From Lysinibacillus fusiformis (lineage in GTDB: Bacteria > Bacillota > Bacilli > Bacillales_A > Planococcaceae): a stretch of 64,000 nucleotides of DNA. Shown here one piece after another: positions 36,137 to 45,477 of this stretch. The notes beneath the pieces are model-generated. The model had not been told where the DNA came from. It saw only the letters and a program-made list of their open reading frames with translations, and did not search any database. Position 1 is the first letter of the stretch. Each line of letters opens with the position of its first letter. Position numbers and translations under genes: made by a program. The stretch spans positions 2,362,001-2,426,000 of the forward strand of contig NZ_CP070490.1 of assembly GCF_016925635.1 (NCBI RefSeq), given 5' to 3'.

Positions 36137-36287
36137 GTAGTGTCGTTCAAAACTGCTTGTTTTCTAATATTTTTTTCTAATTTATGTAACTTGCTTCTCT
36201 AGTTTCTAGTGTCTAGTCTTAAGATTAGGCACTTCTTTTTATTTTCGCTATAATAGAAATGTAAAAAAAGGGGAGGCGCGGTAGAGG

Positions 36288-36446
36288 ATGAGATCAGTTA
36301 TTCACTACATAATTATATTAGCTTTAGTATTGGGAGCCATTTTCCTGTATAATAAGCAAATTGGCGCTATTCCTTTACTACTATTATCTGTCTATTTGTT
36401 TTATCTTGGAATAAAAAAAATGCGTAATATAAAAAACAGTAATTGA
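36288..36446 (+). CDS. Small hydrophobic protein, 52 residues
   Basis: ATG 36288 is preceded by AAAAGGGGAGG (11-12 bases) and GAGG next to the start. Two hydrophobic segments (about residues 4-21 and 24-42) with a basic C-terminal tail (KKMRNIKNSN) predict a small membrane protein, N-out/C-in or hairpin. A -10-like TATAAT lies at 36251-36256. No family recognised. The frame is open, has a plausible RBS and a membrane-like composition; the remainder of the 36137-36599 gap appears empty. Confidence 0.6.
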   Translation: MRSVIHYIIILALVLGAIFLYNKQIGAIPLLLLSVYLFYLGIKKMRNIKNSN

Positions 36447-36599
36447 AGCTAGCAAAGGGGCTAAAACTTTGTATATAATGGGTATTATGCTTATTGTATG
36501 GAAAGAACCTTTTGCGTGGCCTTTTTTGCTGCGCTTGGAGAATAAAGCACCATGTAATTTTAAAACGTCCATTGTGATGAGGGAAAGGAAGTGCACGAA

Positions 36600-37142
36600 T
36601 TGAATTTTCGTGAAATGACAAAGGAACAATTAACAGAAGAATCGTTAATTAACTTAGCTTATGCAATATTAAATGAAAAACGTGCCTCAGTGTCTTTTAA
36701 TGATTTATTAAAATTAATTCAAGAACTTGTGGGCTATAGTGATGCAGAAATGAAATCTCGTCTGTTACAATTTTATACAGATATGAATATTGATGGCCGC
36801 TTTTTATATAATCAGGAAGCAGGCTGGGGCTTACGTGAATGGTTTAAAGTAGAGCAAATTGAAGAAGAAACAGCACCTTCTGTTAAGACTCAAAAGAAAA
36901 AATCTAAAGCTGCCTTTGATGATGAAGATCTTGATGAGGATGTAGATTTAGAGGAAGAAGATATCGACTTTGATGAAGACTTTGAAGAGTTCATTGATGA
37001 AGAAGACCTTGAGGAAGAAGAAGATGAAAAAGAAGATATCGACTTTGACGATGAAGATCTAGAAGAAATTGATGAAGAAATCGATGAAGAGTTTATCGAT
37101 GAAGAGGAAGAAGAATTTGATGAAGAAGAGGAAGAGGTCTAG
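36600..37142 (+). CDS. rpoE: DNA-directed RNA polymerase delta subunit
   Basis: The 180-residue protein has an N-terminal HARE-HTH domain (about residues 5-85: NLAYAILNEKRASVSFNDLL, FYTDMNIDGRFLYN, GWGLREWF) and a lysine patch (KKKSK, about 99-103). The C-terminal 70 residues are almost entirely Asp/Glu, the disordered polyanionic tail of Gram-positive delta. Delta displaces nucleic acid from RNA polymerase and speeds recycling. TTG 36600 is preferred: AAGGAA at 36585-36590 is directly adjacent to the in-frame GTG 36591, leaving no spacing for that start. It lies immediately upstream of pyrG as in B. subtilis. Confidence 0.93.
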   Translation: MNFREMTKEQLTEESLINLAYAILNEKRASVSFNDLLKLIQELVGYSDAEMKSRLLQFYTDMNIDGRFLYNQEAGWGLREWFKVEQIEEETAPSVKTQKKKSKAAFDDEDLDEDVDLEEEDIDFDEDFEEFIDEEDLEEEEDEKEDIDFDDEDLEEIDEEIDEEFIDEEEEEFDEEEEEV

Positions 37143-37190
37143 CACAGTACTCTTAGAATTTTCTTTCTTTTAAGCTTGAAGCAAAAAATC

Positions 37191-37233
37191 TTGACTTCTA
37201 TCACGGTTACGTTTAATCTTTTACTTGGGCTCC
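37191..37233 (+). promoter_or_regulatory. pyrG promoter with GGGCTC start region
   Basis: TTGACT (37191-37196), exactly 17 bp, TAATCT (37214-37219), then 7 bases to GGGCTCC (37227-37233). GGGCTC at +1 is the sequence reported for B. subtilis pyrG, where low CTP makes polymerase add extra G residues. Confidence 0.8.
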
Positions 37234-37305
37234 TTAAAAGAAGGAGAAAGACCGTGTATATAATACGCTCCCCCTGCAAACCTATGCAGGAGGAGCGTTT
37301 TTTTG
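37227..37305 (+). promoter_or_regulatory. pyrG leader attenuator (CTP-dependent terminator)
   Basis: ACGCTCCCCCTGCA (37265-37278) pairs with TGCAGGAGGAGCGT (37285-37298; one mismatch), followed by seven T residues. The CCCCC run in the first arm could pair with a slippage-made poly-G at the transcript 5' end, preventing the terminator. The 445-base gap 37143-37587 holds this, the promoter, and one further hairpin. Confidence 0.8.
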
Positions 37306-37449
37306 TTTTTAACTTTATTCAGTTTAGTTCTCCCATACTTTTCATAATGATATGAATATAAATGTTTTTATTTATTCATGATGTATAGTAAACGGTGACT
37401 GAACAGTTGTTAGAGTTTTAAGGTTTAAAGGAAAGTGGAAAAGAGATAG

Positions 37450-37512
37450 AACCGATTACAGCTTCGAATCGACTACATTTTTGTAGACATTCTCGGCTTT
37501 TCTTTTTTTAGG
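37450..37512 (+). other. Second hairpin in the pyrG leader
   Basis: ACCGA/TCGG enclose GAAT-CGA-CTACA and GTAG-AC-ATTC, followed by TTTTCTTTTTTTAGGG. It has the shape of an imperfect terminator but lies inside the proposed pyrG transcript, 75 bases before the start codon. Its role is unclear. Confidence 0.5.
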
Positions 37513-37587
37513 GTATTAGAATATAAATGGTTCTGATCCCCCCTAAACGCACTAATATTTTAGAACATCATAAGGAGGAATTTATTC

Positions 37588-39180
37588 ATGACGAAGTATA
37601 TTTTTGTAACAGGTGGGGTTGTATCATCACTTGGAAAAGGGATTGTTGCAGCATCTCTAGGCCGTTTATTAAAAAACCGTGGTTTAGAAGTTACGATTCA
37701 AAAATTTGACCCATATATCAATATTGACCCAGGTACGATGAGCCCTTATCAACATGGTGAAGTTTTTGTAACAGATGATGGTGCTGAGGCTGATTTAGAC
37801 TTAGGACACTATGAACGCTTTATTGATATTAACCTTGGGAAACATTCTACAGTAACTTCAGGTCGTGTTTACCAATCTGTATTACAGAAAGAACGTCGTG
37901 GTGATTATAACGGTGGAACAGTACAAGTAATTCCTCATATTACAAACGAAATTAAAGACCGTATCCAACGTGCTGGTCGAGAAACAAATGCTGATGTTGT
38001 GATTACTGAGGTTGGTGGAACAGTAGGGGATATTGAATCATTACCTTTCCTTGAAGCTATCCGTCAAATGAAAACGAACTTAGGTCATAACAATGTAATG
38101 TATATCCACTGTACACTAATTCCTTATATTAAAGCAGCTGGTGAACTTAAAACAAAACCTACGCAGCATTCTGTTAAAGAATTACGCTCTTTAGGTATCC
38201 AGCCAAATATTATCGTAGTCCGTACTGAACAAGAAGTACCACAAGAGATGAAAGAGAAATTAGCATTATTCTGTGATGTTCAACCACATGAAATTATTGA
38301 ATCTCGTGATGCTGAGCATTTATATGAAGTACCATTAAACCTACATGCACAAGATATAGATGATATCGTTCTAGATCATTTTGGCATTGAAGCACCAGAG
38401 GCAGACATGGGAGAATGGCGTGACCTTGTAGAAAAAGTGAAGAACTTACCAAATAAAAGAAAGATAGCATTAGTAGGGAAATACGTAGAACTACAAGATG
38501 CATACATTTCTGTAGTTGAGGCATTAAAGCATGCAGGGTATGCATTTAATTCTGATATTGAAATTGACTGGATTAATGCAGAACACGTTGATGCAGATAA
38601 CGTTACCTCTCTATTAAAAGGTGCTGACGCTATTTTAGTACCAGGTGGCTTTGGTGATCGCGGTGTTGAAGGTAAAATTTTAGCGACACAATATGCACGT
38701 GAAAATAATGTTCCTTTCCTAGGTATTTGTTTAGGTATGCAATTAGCAACAATAGAATTTGCACGTAATGTTCTTGGCTTGAAAGGTGCTCATTCTACAG
38801 AGCTTGATGCAAATACAGAGTATCCAATTATCGACTTCTTACCAGATCAAAATGATACTGTAGACATCGGTGGTACATTACGTTTAGGGTTATATCCATG
38901 TAAATTAAAAGATGGTTCAAAAGCAAGCAATGCTTATGGCAAAGAGCTTGTTTATGAGCGTCATCGTCACCGCTATGAATTTAACAATGAATATCGTGAG
39001 GCAATGGAAGCAGCTGGTCTTGTCTTCTCAGGTACAAGCCCTGATGGCAAGTTAGTTGAAATTATTGAGCTACCAGAAAACAATTTCTTTGTAGCGTGTC
39101 AATTCCACCCAGAGCTAGTGTCACGTCCAAATCGTCCACAACCATTGTTCCGCGACTTTATCGGCGCAACATTTAAATAA
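37588..39180 (+). CDS. pyrG: CTP synthase
   Basis: A 530-residue enzyme that aminates UTP to CTP. The N-terminal synthetase domain begins with [17 protein letters not shown] (P-loop) and has [20 protein letters not shown] and [18 protein letters not shown]. The C-terminal class I glutaminase domain has [23 protein letters not shown] (nucleophile Cys about 380) and QFHPEL with the catalytic His/Glu. Length matches Bacillus (535). The RBS TAAGGAGG precedes ATG 37588. Expression is expected to respond to CTP through the leader attenuator. Confidence 0.98.
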   Translation: MTKYIFVTGGVVSSLGKGIVAASLGRLLKNRGLEVTIQKFDPYINIDPGTMSPYQHGEVFVTDDGAEADLDLGHYERFIDINLGKHSTVTSGRVYQSVLQKERRGDYNGGTVQVIPHITNEIKDRIQRAGRETNADVVITEVGGTVGDIESLPFLEAIRQMKTNLGHNNVMYIHCTLIPYIKAAGELKTKPTQHSVKELRSLGIQPNIIVVRTEQEVPQEMKEKLALFCDVQPHEIIESRDAEHLYEVPLNLHAQDIDDIVLDHFGIEAPEADMGEWRDLVEKVKNLPNKRKIALVGKYVELQDAYISVVEALKHAGYAFNSDIEIDWINAEHVDADNVTSLLKGADAILVPGGFGDRGVEGKILATQYARENNVPFLGICLGMQLATIEFARNVLGLKGAHSTELDANTEYPIIDFLPDQNDTVDIGGTLRLGLYPCKLKDGSKASNAYGKELVYERHRHRYEFNNEYREAMEAAGLVFSGTSPDGKLVEIIELPENNFFVACQFHPELVSRPNRPQPLFRDFIGATFK

Positions 39181-39182
39181 TC

Positions 39183-39222
39183 AAAAAGAGTTGTCTCGTG
39201 TATATCGAGACAACTCTTTTTA
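39183..39222 (+). terminator. Terminator after pyrG
   Basis: AAAAAGAGTTGTCTCG pairs perfectly with CGAGACAACTCTTTTT around TGTATAT. Confidence 0.95.
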
Positions 39223-39257
39223 GTGTTGAAAAACAAAACAGTCAATTGAAAGGTAGA

Positions 39258-39385
39258 AATGGATTTCCGTTGCAGGCTACTTGCTTTCCTGTGGGCGAGC
39301 GCCGAATCGCTTCCTCCGCTACCGCTCCGTGCAGGGCTTCGCCTGTCTCGCTATCCCACGGGAGTCAAGTAGCCTTCCACTCCAA
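39258..39385 (-). repeat. Dispersed palindromic element, copy A
   Basis: Imperfect terminal arms GGCTACTTGC-TTTCC-GTGGG and CCCACGGGAG-TCAAGTAGCC enclose a GC-rich centre. Read on the minus strand it runs from GGAGTGGA to GGAAAG...AACGGAAATCC, the same outline as copy B. The GC content is far above its surroundings. Elements of this outline are scattered between genes in many Bacillaceae, from memory. Confidence 0.75.
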
Positions 39386-39585
39386 CCCACAAAAGTGTTA
39401 CCTTTTTAGCAAAAGTTTTCAAATAAAGGGAAGGTCTTCACTACTCATTTTATGGAGGGGTGTTGTCATTCATCTCTTCTCTACATTGAAAATAAAAGCC
39501 TATCCTTTTTCTAATTATACAAATCATGGGCTATTTTGATCGCTACCGCTAGTATGAAAAATAAGGAAAAAACACTTTTACAGAA

Positions 39586-39722
39586 TGGTTGATTGGAGTG
39601 GAGCCAGCGTCACTCCTAGGGGATTTAGCGTCACAGAGGAGACCCTGGAGCGAACGGAAGTGAGTGAAGCGGCTCATCGGACGCCCCCTGGAAAGGACGC
39701 TGGCGGAACGGAAATCAACCCC
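39586..39722 (+). repeat. Dispersed palindromic element, copy B
   Basis: GGTTGATT, GGAGTGGA, GCCAGCGTC and CCTAGGGG on the left are mirrored by CCCCCTGG, AAGG-CGCTGGC, GGAACGGA and AATCAACC on the right. It has the same outline as copy A but opposite orientation. The gap 39181-39791 (611 bases) contains the pyrG terminator, copies A and B, and otherwise nothing gene-like; frames open through B are not credible proteins. Confidence 0.75.
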
Positions 39723-39791
39723 TCACCTTGCCAAGTTGCTTTTTCTGCCGTTGACATCATCTTTTTTCAACAACTCTTTTTAAATAGATGA

Positions 39792-40322
39792 TTACAGTTC
39801 TTCTTCATCAAACCCAATCATTTCATCATAAGCAATTTTGACAGCTTCATATACAAATAGACCTGCAAGTGCATGTGGTACAACAATCCGTTGACCTAAA
39901 TCATTAGGCAATAAACCGCCTTTAATGCGTGTAGAAACATATGTGTAGGCTAAATCTGCAAGAGGGTTATCTACACTGGCTGTTTCACTAGCCACAGCCG
40001 CGAAGGGAATAAATTGTGTATTTAATTTTTGAGCTAACACTAGTGCTTCTTCATCGTGTGCACTTCGAGTAAAAATGCAAACACGATCAGCTTCTGTTAA
40101 GCTTGTGTCTGAAGTCCAAGGTGCTAACTTGCTAAACGGTTCAACTGCATGAAGTGCATTTAATTCCACAATCTGCATTTCCCCAAAGCAAGCAAAATAG
40201 ACAGTTCCTTGGCCAATGGCGGCTTGCGCCAATAACCTTGCAGTCTCCTCAATAGCTTCTTCTTCATTTTGTGTAATTCTTTGTAATAATCCACTTAATT
40301 GTGTTGTTAGAATTTTTGACAT
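39792..40322 (-). CDS. ywjG: DUF2529 family protein (YwjG-like)
   Basis: The 176-residue protein resembles SIS-like sugar-isomerase folds: QAAIGQGTVYFACFGEMQIVE, a phosphate-binding-like DRVCIFTRSAHDEEALVLAQ and a final acidic DEEEL. DUF2529/YwjG proteins lie between pyrG and spo0F in Bacillus, transcribed toward pyrG, as here. Function unknown; the fold suggests binding of a phosphosugar or nucleotide. The start at 40322 follows GAGGTGGGAAC; an ATG six codons upstream (40340) overlaps that RBS and is rejected. Confidence 0.8.
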   Translation of the reverse strand: MSKILTTQLSGLLQRITQNEEEAIEETARLLAQAAIGQGTVYFACFGEMQIVELNALHAVEPFSKLAPWTSDTSLTEADRVCIFTRSAHDEEALVLAQKLNTQFIPFAAVASETASVDNPLADLAYTYVSTRIKGGLLPNDLGQRIVVPHALAGLFVYEAVKIAYDEMIGFDEEEL

Positions 40323-40475
40323 GTTCCCACCTCTATTCATATTATAGGGGGTAAAAGGTAGAAAGCAAAAGCAGATAATTTATAATACTAGAAGGTATTA
40401 AGCTAAAAAAGGAGAATTATACATAATAAAGAAAGTTTTTGTGTAAGAATAAAACTAAAAAGGGCGGAATGAAAT

Positions 40476-40835
40476 GTGAAACGATTACTAATTGTCGATG
40501 ATCAGCAGGGGATTCGTTTACTTTTAAATGAAGTGCTGAAAAAGGAAGGATATCTTACATATTTAGCAGCTAATGGTTCAGAGGCATTAAAGTATGCAGA
40601 CGAACAAGAGATGGATTGTGTTTTACTGGACATGAAAATTCCAGGAATGGATGGTATTGAAATTTTGAGACGTTTAAAAGAAAAATTTCCAAAGCTTCCT
40701 GTCTTTATGATGACAGCATATGGCGAGTTGGATGTTGTGCAAGAAGCGTTAGAACTAGGAGCCATTCGTTACTTTACGAAACCGTTTGATATTTTCGAAG
40801 TGCGTGATGAGGTAAATAAAGCTTTACAAGTTTAA
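40476..40835 (+). CDS. spo0F: Sporulation phosphorelay response regulator Spo0F
   Basis: This 119-residue protein is a bare receiver domain. VDDQ (acidic pair Asp8/Asp9), VLLDMKIPGMDG (phosphoacceptor Asp52), MMTAYGE (switch Thr80) and FTKPFD (Lys102) are all present. The QGIR motif after the acidic pair is the kinase/Spo0B contact helix typical of Spo0F. It relays phosphate from sporulation kinases to Spo0B and then Spo0A. The start is GTG 40476. The locus (ywjG-spo0F-fba) is that of B. subtilis. I could not find a clear sigma-H promoter or 0A box. Confidence 0.95.
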   Translation: MKRLLIVDDQQGIRLLLNEVLKKEGYLTYLAANGSEALKYADEQEMDCVLLDMKIPGMDGIEILRRLKEKFPKLPVFMMTAYGELDVVQEALELGAIRYFTKPFDIFEVRDEVNKALQV

Positions 40836-40837
40836 AA

Positions 40838-40870
40838 AGCAGGCGGTGGACACACGGCCTGTTTTTTTAT
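40838..40870 (+). terminator. Terminator after spo0F
   Basis: GCAGGC pairs with GGCCTG (imperfect) around a GTG-GA-CAC inner stem, followed by seven T residues. Confidence 0.75.
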
Positions 40871-40894
40871 GTTGATATAAGACGAATTGGAATG

Positions 40895-41345
40895 GATATT
40901 TCGTTACACTGCGCTTTCGGGTAGAAAATAATAGCCCCTGCTTTTCAGGTGCGTGGACTTCGTTGCGTCACACTCCACTTCGTCGACCCTGTCGCTCCGT
41001 TATACTACGCTTTCGGGTAGAAAATAATAGCCCCTGCTTTTCAGGTGCGTGGACTTCGTTGCGTTACACTTCACTTCGTCGACCCTGTCGCTCCGTTATA
41101 CTACGCTTTCGGGTAGAAAATAATAGCCCCTGCTTTTCAGGGGCAAGACTTCGTTGCGTTGCACTCCACTTCGTCGACCCTGTCGCTCCGTTATACTGTG
41201 CTTTCGGGTAGAAAATAATAGCCCCTGCTTTTCAGGTGGGTGGACTTCGTTGCGTTACACTGCACTTCGTCGACCCTGCCGCTCCGTTATACTACGCTTT
41301 CGGGTAGAAAATAATAGCCCCTGCTTTTCAGGGGCTATTATTTTT
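40895..41345. repeat. Tandem array of about five 96-bp repeats between spo0F and fba
   Basis: GGGTAGAAAATAATAGCCCC recurs with its GTAG at 40919, 41017, 41113, 41208 and 41304, giving spacings of about 96-98, 96, 95 and 96 bases. Each unit holds CTTCGTTGCG, CGACCCTG-CGCTCCGTTATAC and a CCCCTG-CTTTT-CAGG hairpin. Only the last unit carries the full 3' arm of the terminator. The 96-bp length keeps one frame open and creates repetitive ORFs that are not credible genes. The gap 40836-41404 contains nothing else. Confidence 0.9.
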
Positions 41346-41346
41346 G
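41308..41346 (+). terminator. Strong hairpin ending the 96-bp array
   Basis: AAAATAATAGCCCCTG (41308-41323) pairs perfectly with CAGGGGCTATTATTTT (41329-41344) around CTTTT. It probably terminates read-through from spo0F. Confidence 0.9.
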
Positions 41347-41404
41347 CTATGATTGAGGGGCATGTTTATGTAGAAATAATAGTCCTATGAGGAGGATTTT
41401 TAGT

Positions 41405-42259
41405 ATGGCATTAGTATCTATGAAAGAGATGTTAATTAAAGCAAAAGCAGAAGGTTATGCTGTTGGTCAATTCAACATTAACAACCTTGAATGGACTCAA
41501 GCAATTTTACAAGCAGCTGAAGAAGAAAAATCTCCAGTGATTCTTGGTGTTTCTGAAGGTGCAGGTAAATATATGGGCGGATTTATTTCTGTTGTTCATA
41601 TGGTAAAAGGTTTAATGGAATCTTACGGTACTACAGTTCCTGTAGCGATCCATCTTGACCATGGTTCTAGCTTTGCAAAATGTAAAGAAGCAATTGATGC
41701 AGGCTTTACTTCCGTGATGATTGATGCATCACATCATTCATTTGAGGAAAATGTGAAAATTACTTCAGAAGTAGTAGAATACGCACATGCTAAAGGCGTT
41801 TCTGTGGAAGCAGAATTAGGAACAGTTGGTGGAGATGAAGATGGCGTAATCGGTGGTATTATTTACGCTGATCCAGAAGAATGCCGCAAAATGGTTGAAC
41901 TAACAGACATCGACTGCTTAGCACCAGCACTTGGCTCTGTACACGGTCCTTACAAAGGAGAGCCAAACTTAGGCTTTAAGGAAATGGAGGAAATCTCTAA
42001 ATTGGCAGATCTTCCACTTGTTTTACATGGTGGTACAGGTATCCCAACAAAAGATATCCAACGTTCTATTTCATTAGGTACGGCTAAAATCAACGTCAAT
42101 ACTGAAAATCAAATTGAAGCAACAAAAGCAATTCGTGAAATTCTTGACAACGACAAAGTTGTTTACGATCCTCGTAAATTCCTTGGTCCAGCTCGTGAAG
42201 CCATTAAAGCAACGGTTATTGGTAAAATTCGTGAATTTGGAAGTGCACAAAAAGCATAA
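41405..42259 (+). CDS. fba: Class II fructose-bisphosphate aldolase
   Basis: A 284-residue zinc-dependent aldolase of glycolysis/gluconeogenesis that splits fructose-1,6-bisphosphate. Zinc and phosphate motifs visible are [18 protein letters not shown] (catalytic Asp and zinc His), [41 protein letters not shown] and [12 protein letters not shown] 41405 ([10 protein letters not shown]) follows GAGGAGG and aligns with B. subtilis FbaA; the upstream in-frame ATG 41387 would start within the RBS region. It is followed by tal, murAB and glpX, as in B. subtilis. Confidence 0.96.
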   Translation: MALVSMKEMLIKAKAEGYAVGQFNINNLEWTQAILQAAEEEKSPVILGVSEGAGKYMGGFISVVHMVKGLMESYGTTVPVAIHLDHGSSFAKCKEAIDAGFTSVMIDASHHSFEENVKITSEVVEYAHAKGVSVEAELGTVGGDEDGVIGGIIYADPEECRKMVELTDIDCLAPALGSVHGPYKGEPNLGFKEMEEISKLADLPLVLHGGTGIPTKDIQRSISLGTAKINVNTENQIEATKAIREILDNDKVVYDPRKFLGPAREAIKATVIGKIREFGSAQKA

Positions 42260-42305
42260 TTTTTGCATTTAATATGTTACAAAAGCATAGAAAAATACAC
42301 ATAAT

Positions 42306-42347
42306 AAGAGAAGTGTTGATGCTTTCAATCGACCTTCTCTTGTTTTT
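42306..42347 (+). terminator. Terminator after fba
   Basis: AAGAGAAG-TG-TTGAT pairs with ATCGA-C-CTTCTCTT, followed by GTTTTTG. It may attenuate rather than end transcription into tal. Confidence 0.75.
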
Positions 42348-42408
42348 GAAATAAAGAAATTTTGGAAAATATTTAATAATATAAGAAAAATGATCAGGAG
42401 GAAATAGT

Positions 42409-43059
42409 ATGAAATTTTTCATTGATACAGCAAATTTTGAAGAGATTAAAGAGGCACATGCATGGGGTATTTTATCAGGAGTGACGACAAACCCATCATT
42501 AGTTGCTAAAGAAGAGAATGTTTCTTTCCATGATCGTCTTCGCGAAATCGCTGAGCTTGTTGATGGCTCTGTAAGTGGGGAAGTTATTGCACTTGATGCA
42601 GAAGGTATGATTAAAGAAGGTTTGGAATTAGCTGCTATTGCTCCAAACATTACAGTTAAACTGCCAATGACACCTGCTGGATTAGAGGCATGTCGTTTCT
42701 TTGCAAATAAAGGTATTAAAACAAACGTGACATTAATCTTTAGTGCAAACCAAGCATTGATGGCTGCGCGTGCAGGTGCTACATACGTATCACCATTTAT
42801 CGGCCGTTTAGATGATATTGGTCAAAATGGTGTTGAGTTAATTGAAACAATTGCAGATATTTTTACAATTCATAATATCGATACGCAAATTATTGCTGCC
42901 TCTGTTCGTCATCCGCAACACGTTACAGCAGCAGCTTTAGCAGGTGCACATATTTCAACTACTCCGTTTAAAGTATTAAAGCAGCTTTTCCACCATCCAT
43001 TAACTGAAAAAGGAATTGAAGGATTTTTAGCGGATTGGAATAAGAGAAAAGGCGAATAA
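42409..43059 (+). CDS. tal: Transaldolase / fructose-6-phosphate aldolase family
   Basis: This 216-residue protein is of the short TalC/FSA class. [34 protein letters not shown] with the Schiff-base Lys84, [19 protein letters not shown] and [11 protein letters not shown] are conserved. Enzymes of this size in Bacillus (YwjH) act as transaldolases in the pentose phosphate pathway, although FSA activity is possible from sequence alone. The RBS AGGAGG precedes ATG 42409. It lies between fba and murAB. Confidence 0.93.
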   Translation: MKFFIDTANFEEIKEAHAWGILSGVTTNPSLVAKEENVSFHDRLREIAELVDGSVSGEVIALDAEGMIKEGLELAAIAPNITVKLPMTPAGLEACRFFANKGIKTNVTLIFSANQALMAARAGATYVSPFIGRLDDIGQNGVELIETIADIFTIHNIDTQIIAASVRHPQHVTAAALAGAHISTTPFKVLKQLFHHPLTEKGIEGFLADWNKRKGE

Positions 43060-43121
43060 TAAGATTATAAAGTGTGTCAATTGCAAAAATACTACTTTCC
43101 AATCATGAGGGAGAACGCGAA

Positions 43122-44408
43122 ATGGATGTTTATAAAATTACTGGCGAAAATCGTCTACAAGGTACAATCAAAGTTAGTGGTGCAAAAAATAGTGCAGTCG
43201 CCTTAATTCCTGCATCAATTTTGGCGAACTCTCCAGTGACTATTGGAGGGATACCCGAAATATCAGATGCTTGGACGTTAAAGGCTTTATTAGAGGAAAT
43301 TGGTGGGGAAGTTTCGTTTGAGAATGGGAAAATGACAATCGATCCATCAGAGATGATTGCATTACCTTTACCAAATGGCAACGTAAAAAAGTTACGCGCT
43401 TCTTATTATTTAATGGGCGCTATGCTTGGACGTTTCAAAAAGGCAGTCATTGGTTTACCAGGAGGCTGTTTTTTAGGACCACGCCCTATTGATCAACATA
43501 TAAAGGGCTTTGAGGCTTTAGGAGCTAAAATCACCAATGAACATGGAGCCATTTATTTACGTGCAGATGAGTTAATTGGGGCAAAAATTTATTTAGATGT
43601 GGCAAGTGTCGGTGCAACTATTAATATTATGCTTGCTGCTGTACTTGCTAAGGGACGTACTGTCATTGAAAATGCTGCAAAAGAACCTGAAATAATTGAT
43701 GTAGCGACACTTCTAACGAATATGGGTGCCAATATTAAAGGTGCAGGTACAAGTGTCATTCGTATTGAAGGCGTAGAAGAGCTGCATGGTACTGAGCATA
43801 CGATTATACCAGATCGCATTGAAGCCTCCACATTTTTGATTATGGCTGCAGCAGTCGGTGATGGTATTACAATTGATAACGTTATTCCACTGCATTTAGA
43901 AGCAATCATTGCCAAGCTTCGTGAAATGGGTGTGAAATTCGAAATCGGTGAAGAAAGTATTTATGTACCAAAAACAGATCTCTCCACATTACAGGCAGTA
44001 GATGTCAAAACATTGGTATATCCTGGATTACCAACAGATATTCAGCAACCACTGGCTGTGTTAATGTCACAAGCATTCGGTTCCTCAAAAGTAACAGATA
44101 CTATTTATACAGCTCGATTTAAGCATATCGATGAGCTTCGTCGTATGAATGCAGATGCTCGTGTAGAAGGAAACACAGCGATTATTAAAGGGCCAAGTAA
44201 ATTACATGGTTCAACCGTAACAGCTACAGATCTTCGCGCTGGAGCAGCTTTAGTATTAGCTGGACTCTTAGCGGAAGGAGAAACTGAGATTCAGGATATC
44301 TATCATATCGAACGTGGCTATAGCTCACTTATTGAGAAATTACGTGATTTAGGCGCTGATATTCGACGTGAAACAATCATGGCACGTGTAGCTGAAACAA
44401 AGGAATAA
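43122..44408 (+). CDS. murAB: UDP-N-acetylglucosamine 1-carboxyvinyltransferase (MurAB/MurZ)
   Basis: The 428-residue enzyme starts peptidoglycan precursor synthesis by adding enolpyruvate to UDP-GlcNAc. [18 protein letters not shown] at the start, [22 protein letters not shown] with the catalytic, fosfomycin-reactive Cys116, and [15 protein letters not shown] near the end identify it. Position beside tal and glpX matches B. subtilis murAB (murZ), the second MurA copy, so another murA is expected elsewhere. ATG 43122 is chosen because GAGGGAGAA precedes it; in-frame codons back to 43074 are not in the family. Confidence 0.95.
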   Translation: MDVYKITGENRLQGTIKVSGAKNSAVALIPASILANSPVTIGGIPEISDAWTLKALLEEIGGEVSFENGKMTIDPSEMIALPLPNGNVKKLRASYYLMGAMLGRFKKAVIGLPGGCFLGPRPIDQHIKGFEALGAKITNEHGAIYLRADELIGAKIYLDVASVGATINIMLAAVLAKGRTVIENAAKEPEIIDVATLLTNMGANIKGAGTSVIRIEGVEELHGTEHTIIPDRIEASTFLIMAAAVGDGITIDNVIPLHLEAIIAKLREMGVKFEIGEESIYVPKTDLSTLQAVDVKTLVYPGLPTDIQQPLAVLMSQAFGSSKVTDTIYTARFKHIDELRRMNADARVEGNTAIIKGPSKLHGSTVTATDLRAGAALVLAGLLAEGETEIQDIYHIERGYSSLIEKLRDLGADIRRETIMARVAETKE

Positions 44409-44502
44409 TGAGAGCTAAAAGTTTTCAACCAATTATGTTACAATAGAGGTAATTTGAATGTTTTGGCACATAAAGATGCCGATAACGGGAGGCAAAGCAA
44501 CA

Positions 44503-45459
44503 ATGGAACGTAGTTTATCGATGGAAGTAGTACGAGTAACAGAAGCAGCAGCAATCGCATCCGGGAAATGGATGGGACGCGGTTTAAAAATTGAGGCAGA
44601 TGATGCAGCAACAACAGCGATGCGAAAAATGTTCGATACAATTCCAATGCATGCTACAGTAGTAATTGGTGAAGGTGAAATGGATGAAGCGCCAATGCTT
44701 TATATTGGTGAAGAACTTGGTTTACGAAATGGTGGTCCAAAAGTAGATATTGCAGTGGATCCTTTAGAAGGTACAAATATTGTGGCAAAAGGTACTAATG
44801 GTGCAATGACAGTTCTTGCTATTGCAGACAAAGGGAATCTGTTAAATGCACCAGATATGTACATGGAGAAAATTGCTGTAGGGCCAGAAGCAGCAGGCAA
44901 AGTAGATATCAATGCTTCAGTCACTTATAACTTATTACAAGTAGCAAAAGCTAAAAATAAAGATATTTCTGATGTTGTGGCTACTCTTTTAGATCGACCA
45001 CGTCACCAAGCGATTGTTGATGAAATTCGTGAGGCTGGTGCACGTATTAAATTTATCCAAGATGGCGATGTTGGCGCAGCAATCAATACGGCCTTTGATG
45101 AAACAGGTATTGATATTATGTTTGGAACAGGCGGCGCACCTGAGGGTGTTATTGCGGCTGTAGCCTTAAAATGCCTTGGTGGAGATTTCCAAGCAAAACT
45201 AGTACCTGAAGATGAAGAACAATTAGAACGCTGCACAAAAATGGGTGTGGATGTTGAAAAAGTTCTTTATTTAGATGACCTAGTAAAAGGTGACGATGCT
45301 ATTTTTGCAGCGACAGCTGTAACAGATTGCGAGCTTTTAAAGGGTGTACAATATAAAGGTGCTTATGCCTTAACCCATTCAGTAGTTATGCGTGCTAAAT
45401 CTGGTACGGTTCGCTTTGTTGAAGGCCGTCACGCTCTTGAGAAAAAACCTAGATATTAA
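44503..45459 (+). CDS. glpX: Class II fructose-1,6-bisphosphatase
   Basis: This 318-residue gluconeogenic phosphatase shows [19 protein letters not shown] and [17 protein letters not shown], the metal-binding motifs of GlpX, then GDVGAAINT and [15 protein letters not shown] 44503 ([12 protein letters not shown]) matches the family N-terminus; an in-frame ATG at 44476 is closer to no RBS. With fba upstream it forms a glycolytic/gluconeogenic cluster. TTACAATAG at 44439-44447 resembles a -10 region and suggests its own promoter. Confidence 0.94.
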   Translation: MERSLSMEVVRVTEAAAIASGKWMGRGLKIEADDAATTAMRKMFDTIPMHATVVIGEGEMDEAPMLYIGEELGLRNGGPKVDIAVDPLEGTNIVAKGTNGAMTVLAIADKGNLLNAPDMYMEKIAVGPEAAGKVDINASVTYNLLQVAKAKNKDISDVVATLLDRPRHQAIVDEIREAGARIKFIQDGDVGAAINTAFDETGIDIMFGTGGAPEGVIAAVALKCLGGDFQAKLVPEDEEQLERCTKMGVDVEKVLYLDDLVKGDDAIFAATAVTDCELLKGVQYKGAYALTHSVVMRAKSGTVRFVEGRHALEKKPRY

Positions 45460-45477
45460 TGTTATTTTCTTCTAAAA

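Noticed and set aside
36367..36629. Antisense ORFs opposite the 52-residue gene
   Set aside because: Two overlapping frames with no RBS; the plus-strand ORF has RBS and membrane-like composition, and these cross the rpoE upstream region.
39585..39791. ORF across palindromic element copy B
   Set aside because: It is fully explained by the inverted repeat, has no RBS, and its peptide has no plausible fold.
40963..41390. Two overlapping repetitive ORFs with a 32-residue period across the 96-bp array
   Set aside because: The period is explained by 96 being a multiple of three; one 95-base unit breaks the frame, there is no RBS, and the peptides look like translated non-coding repeat.
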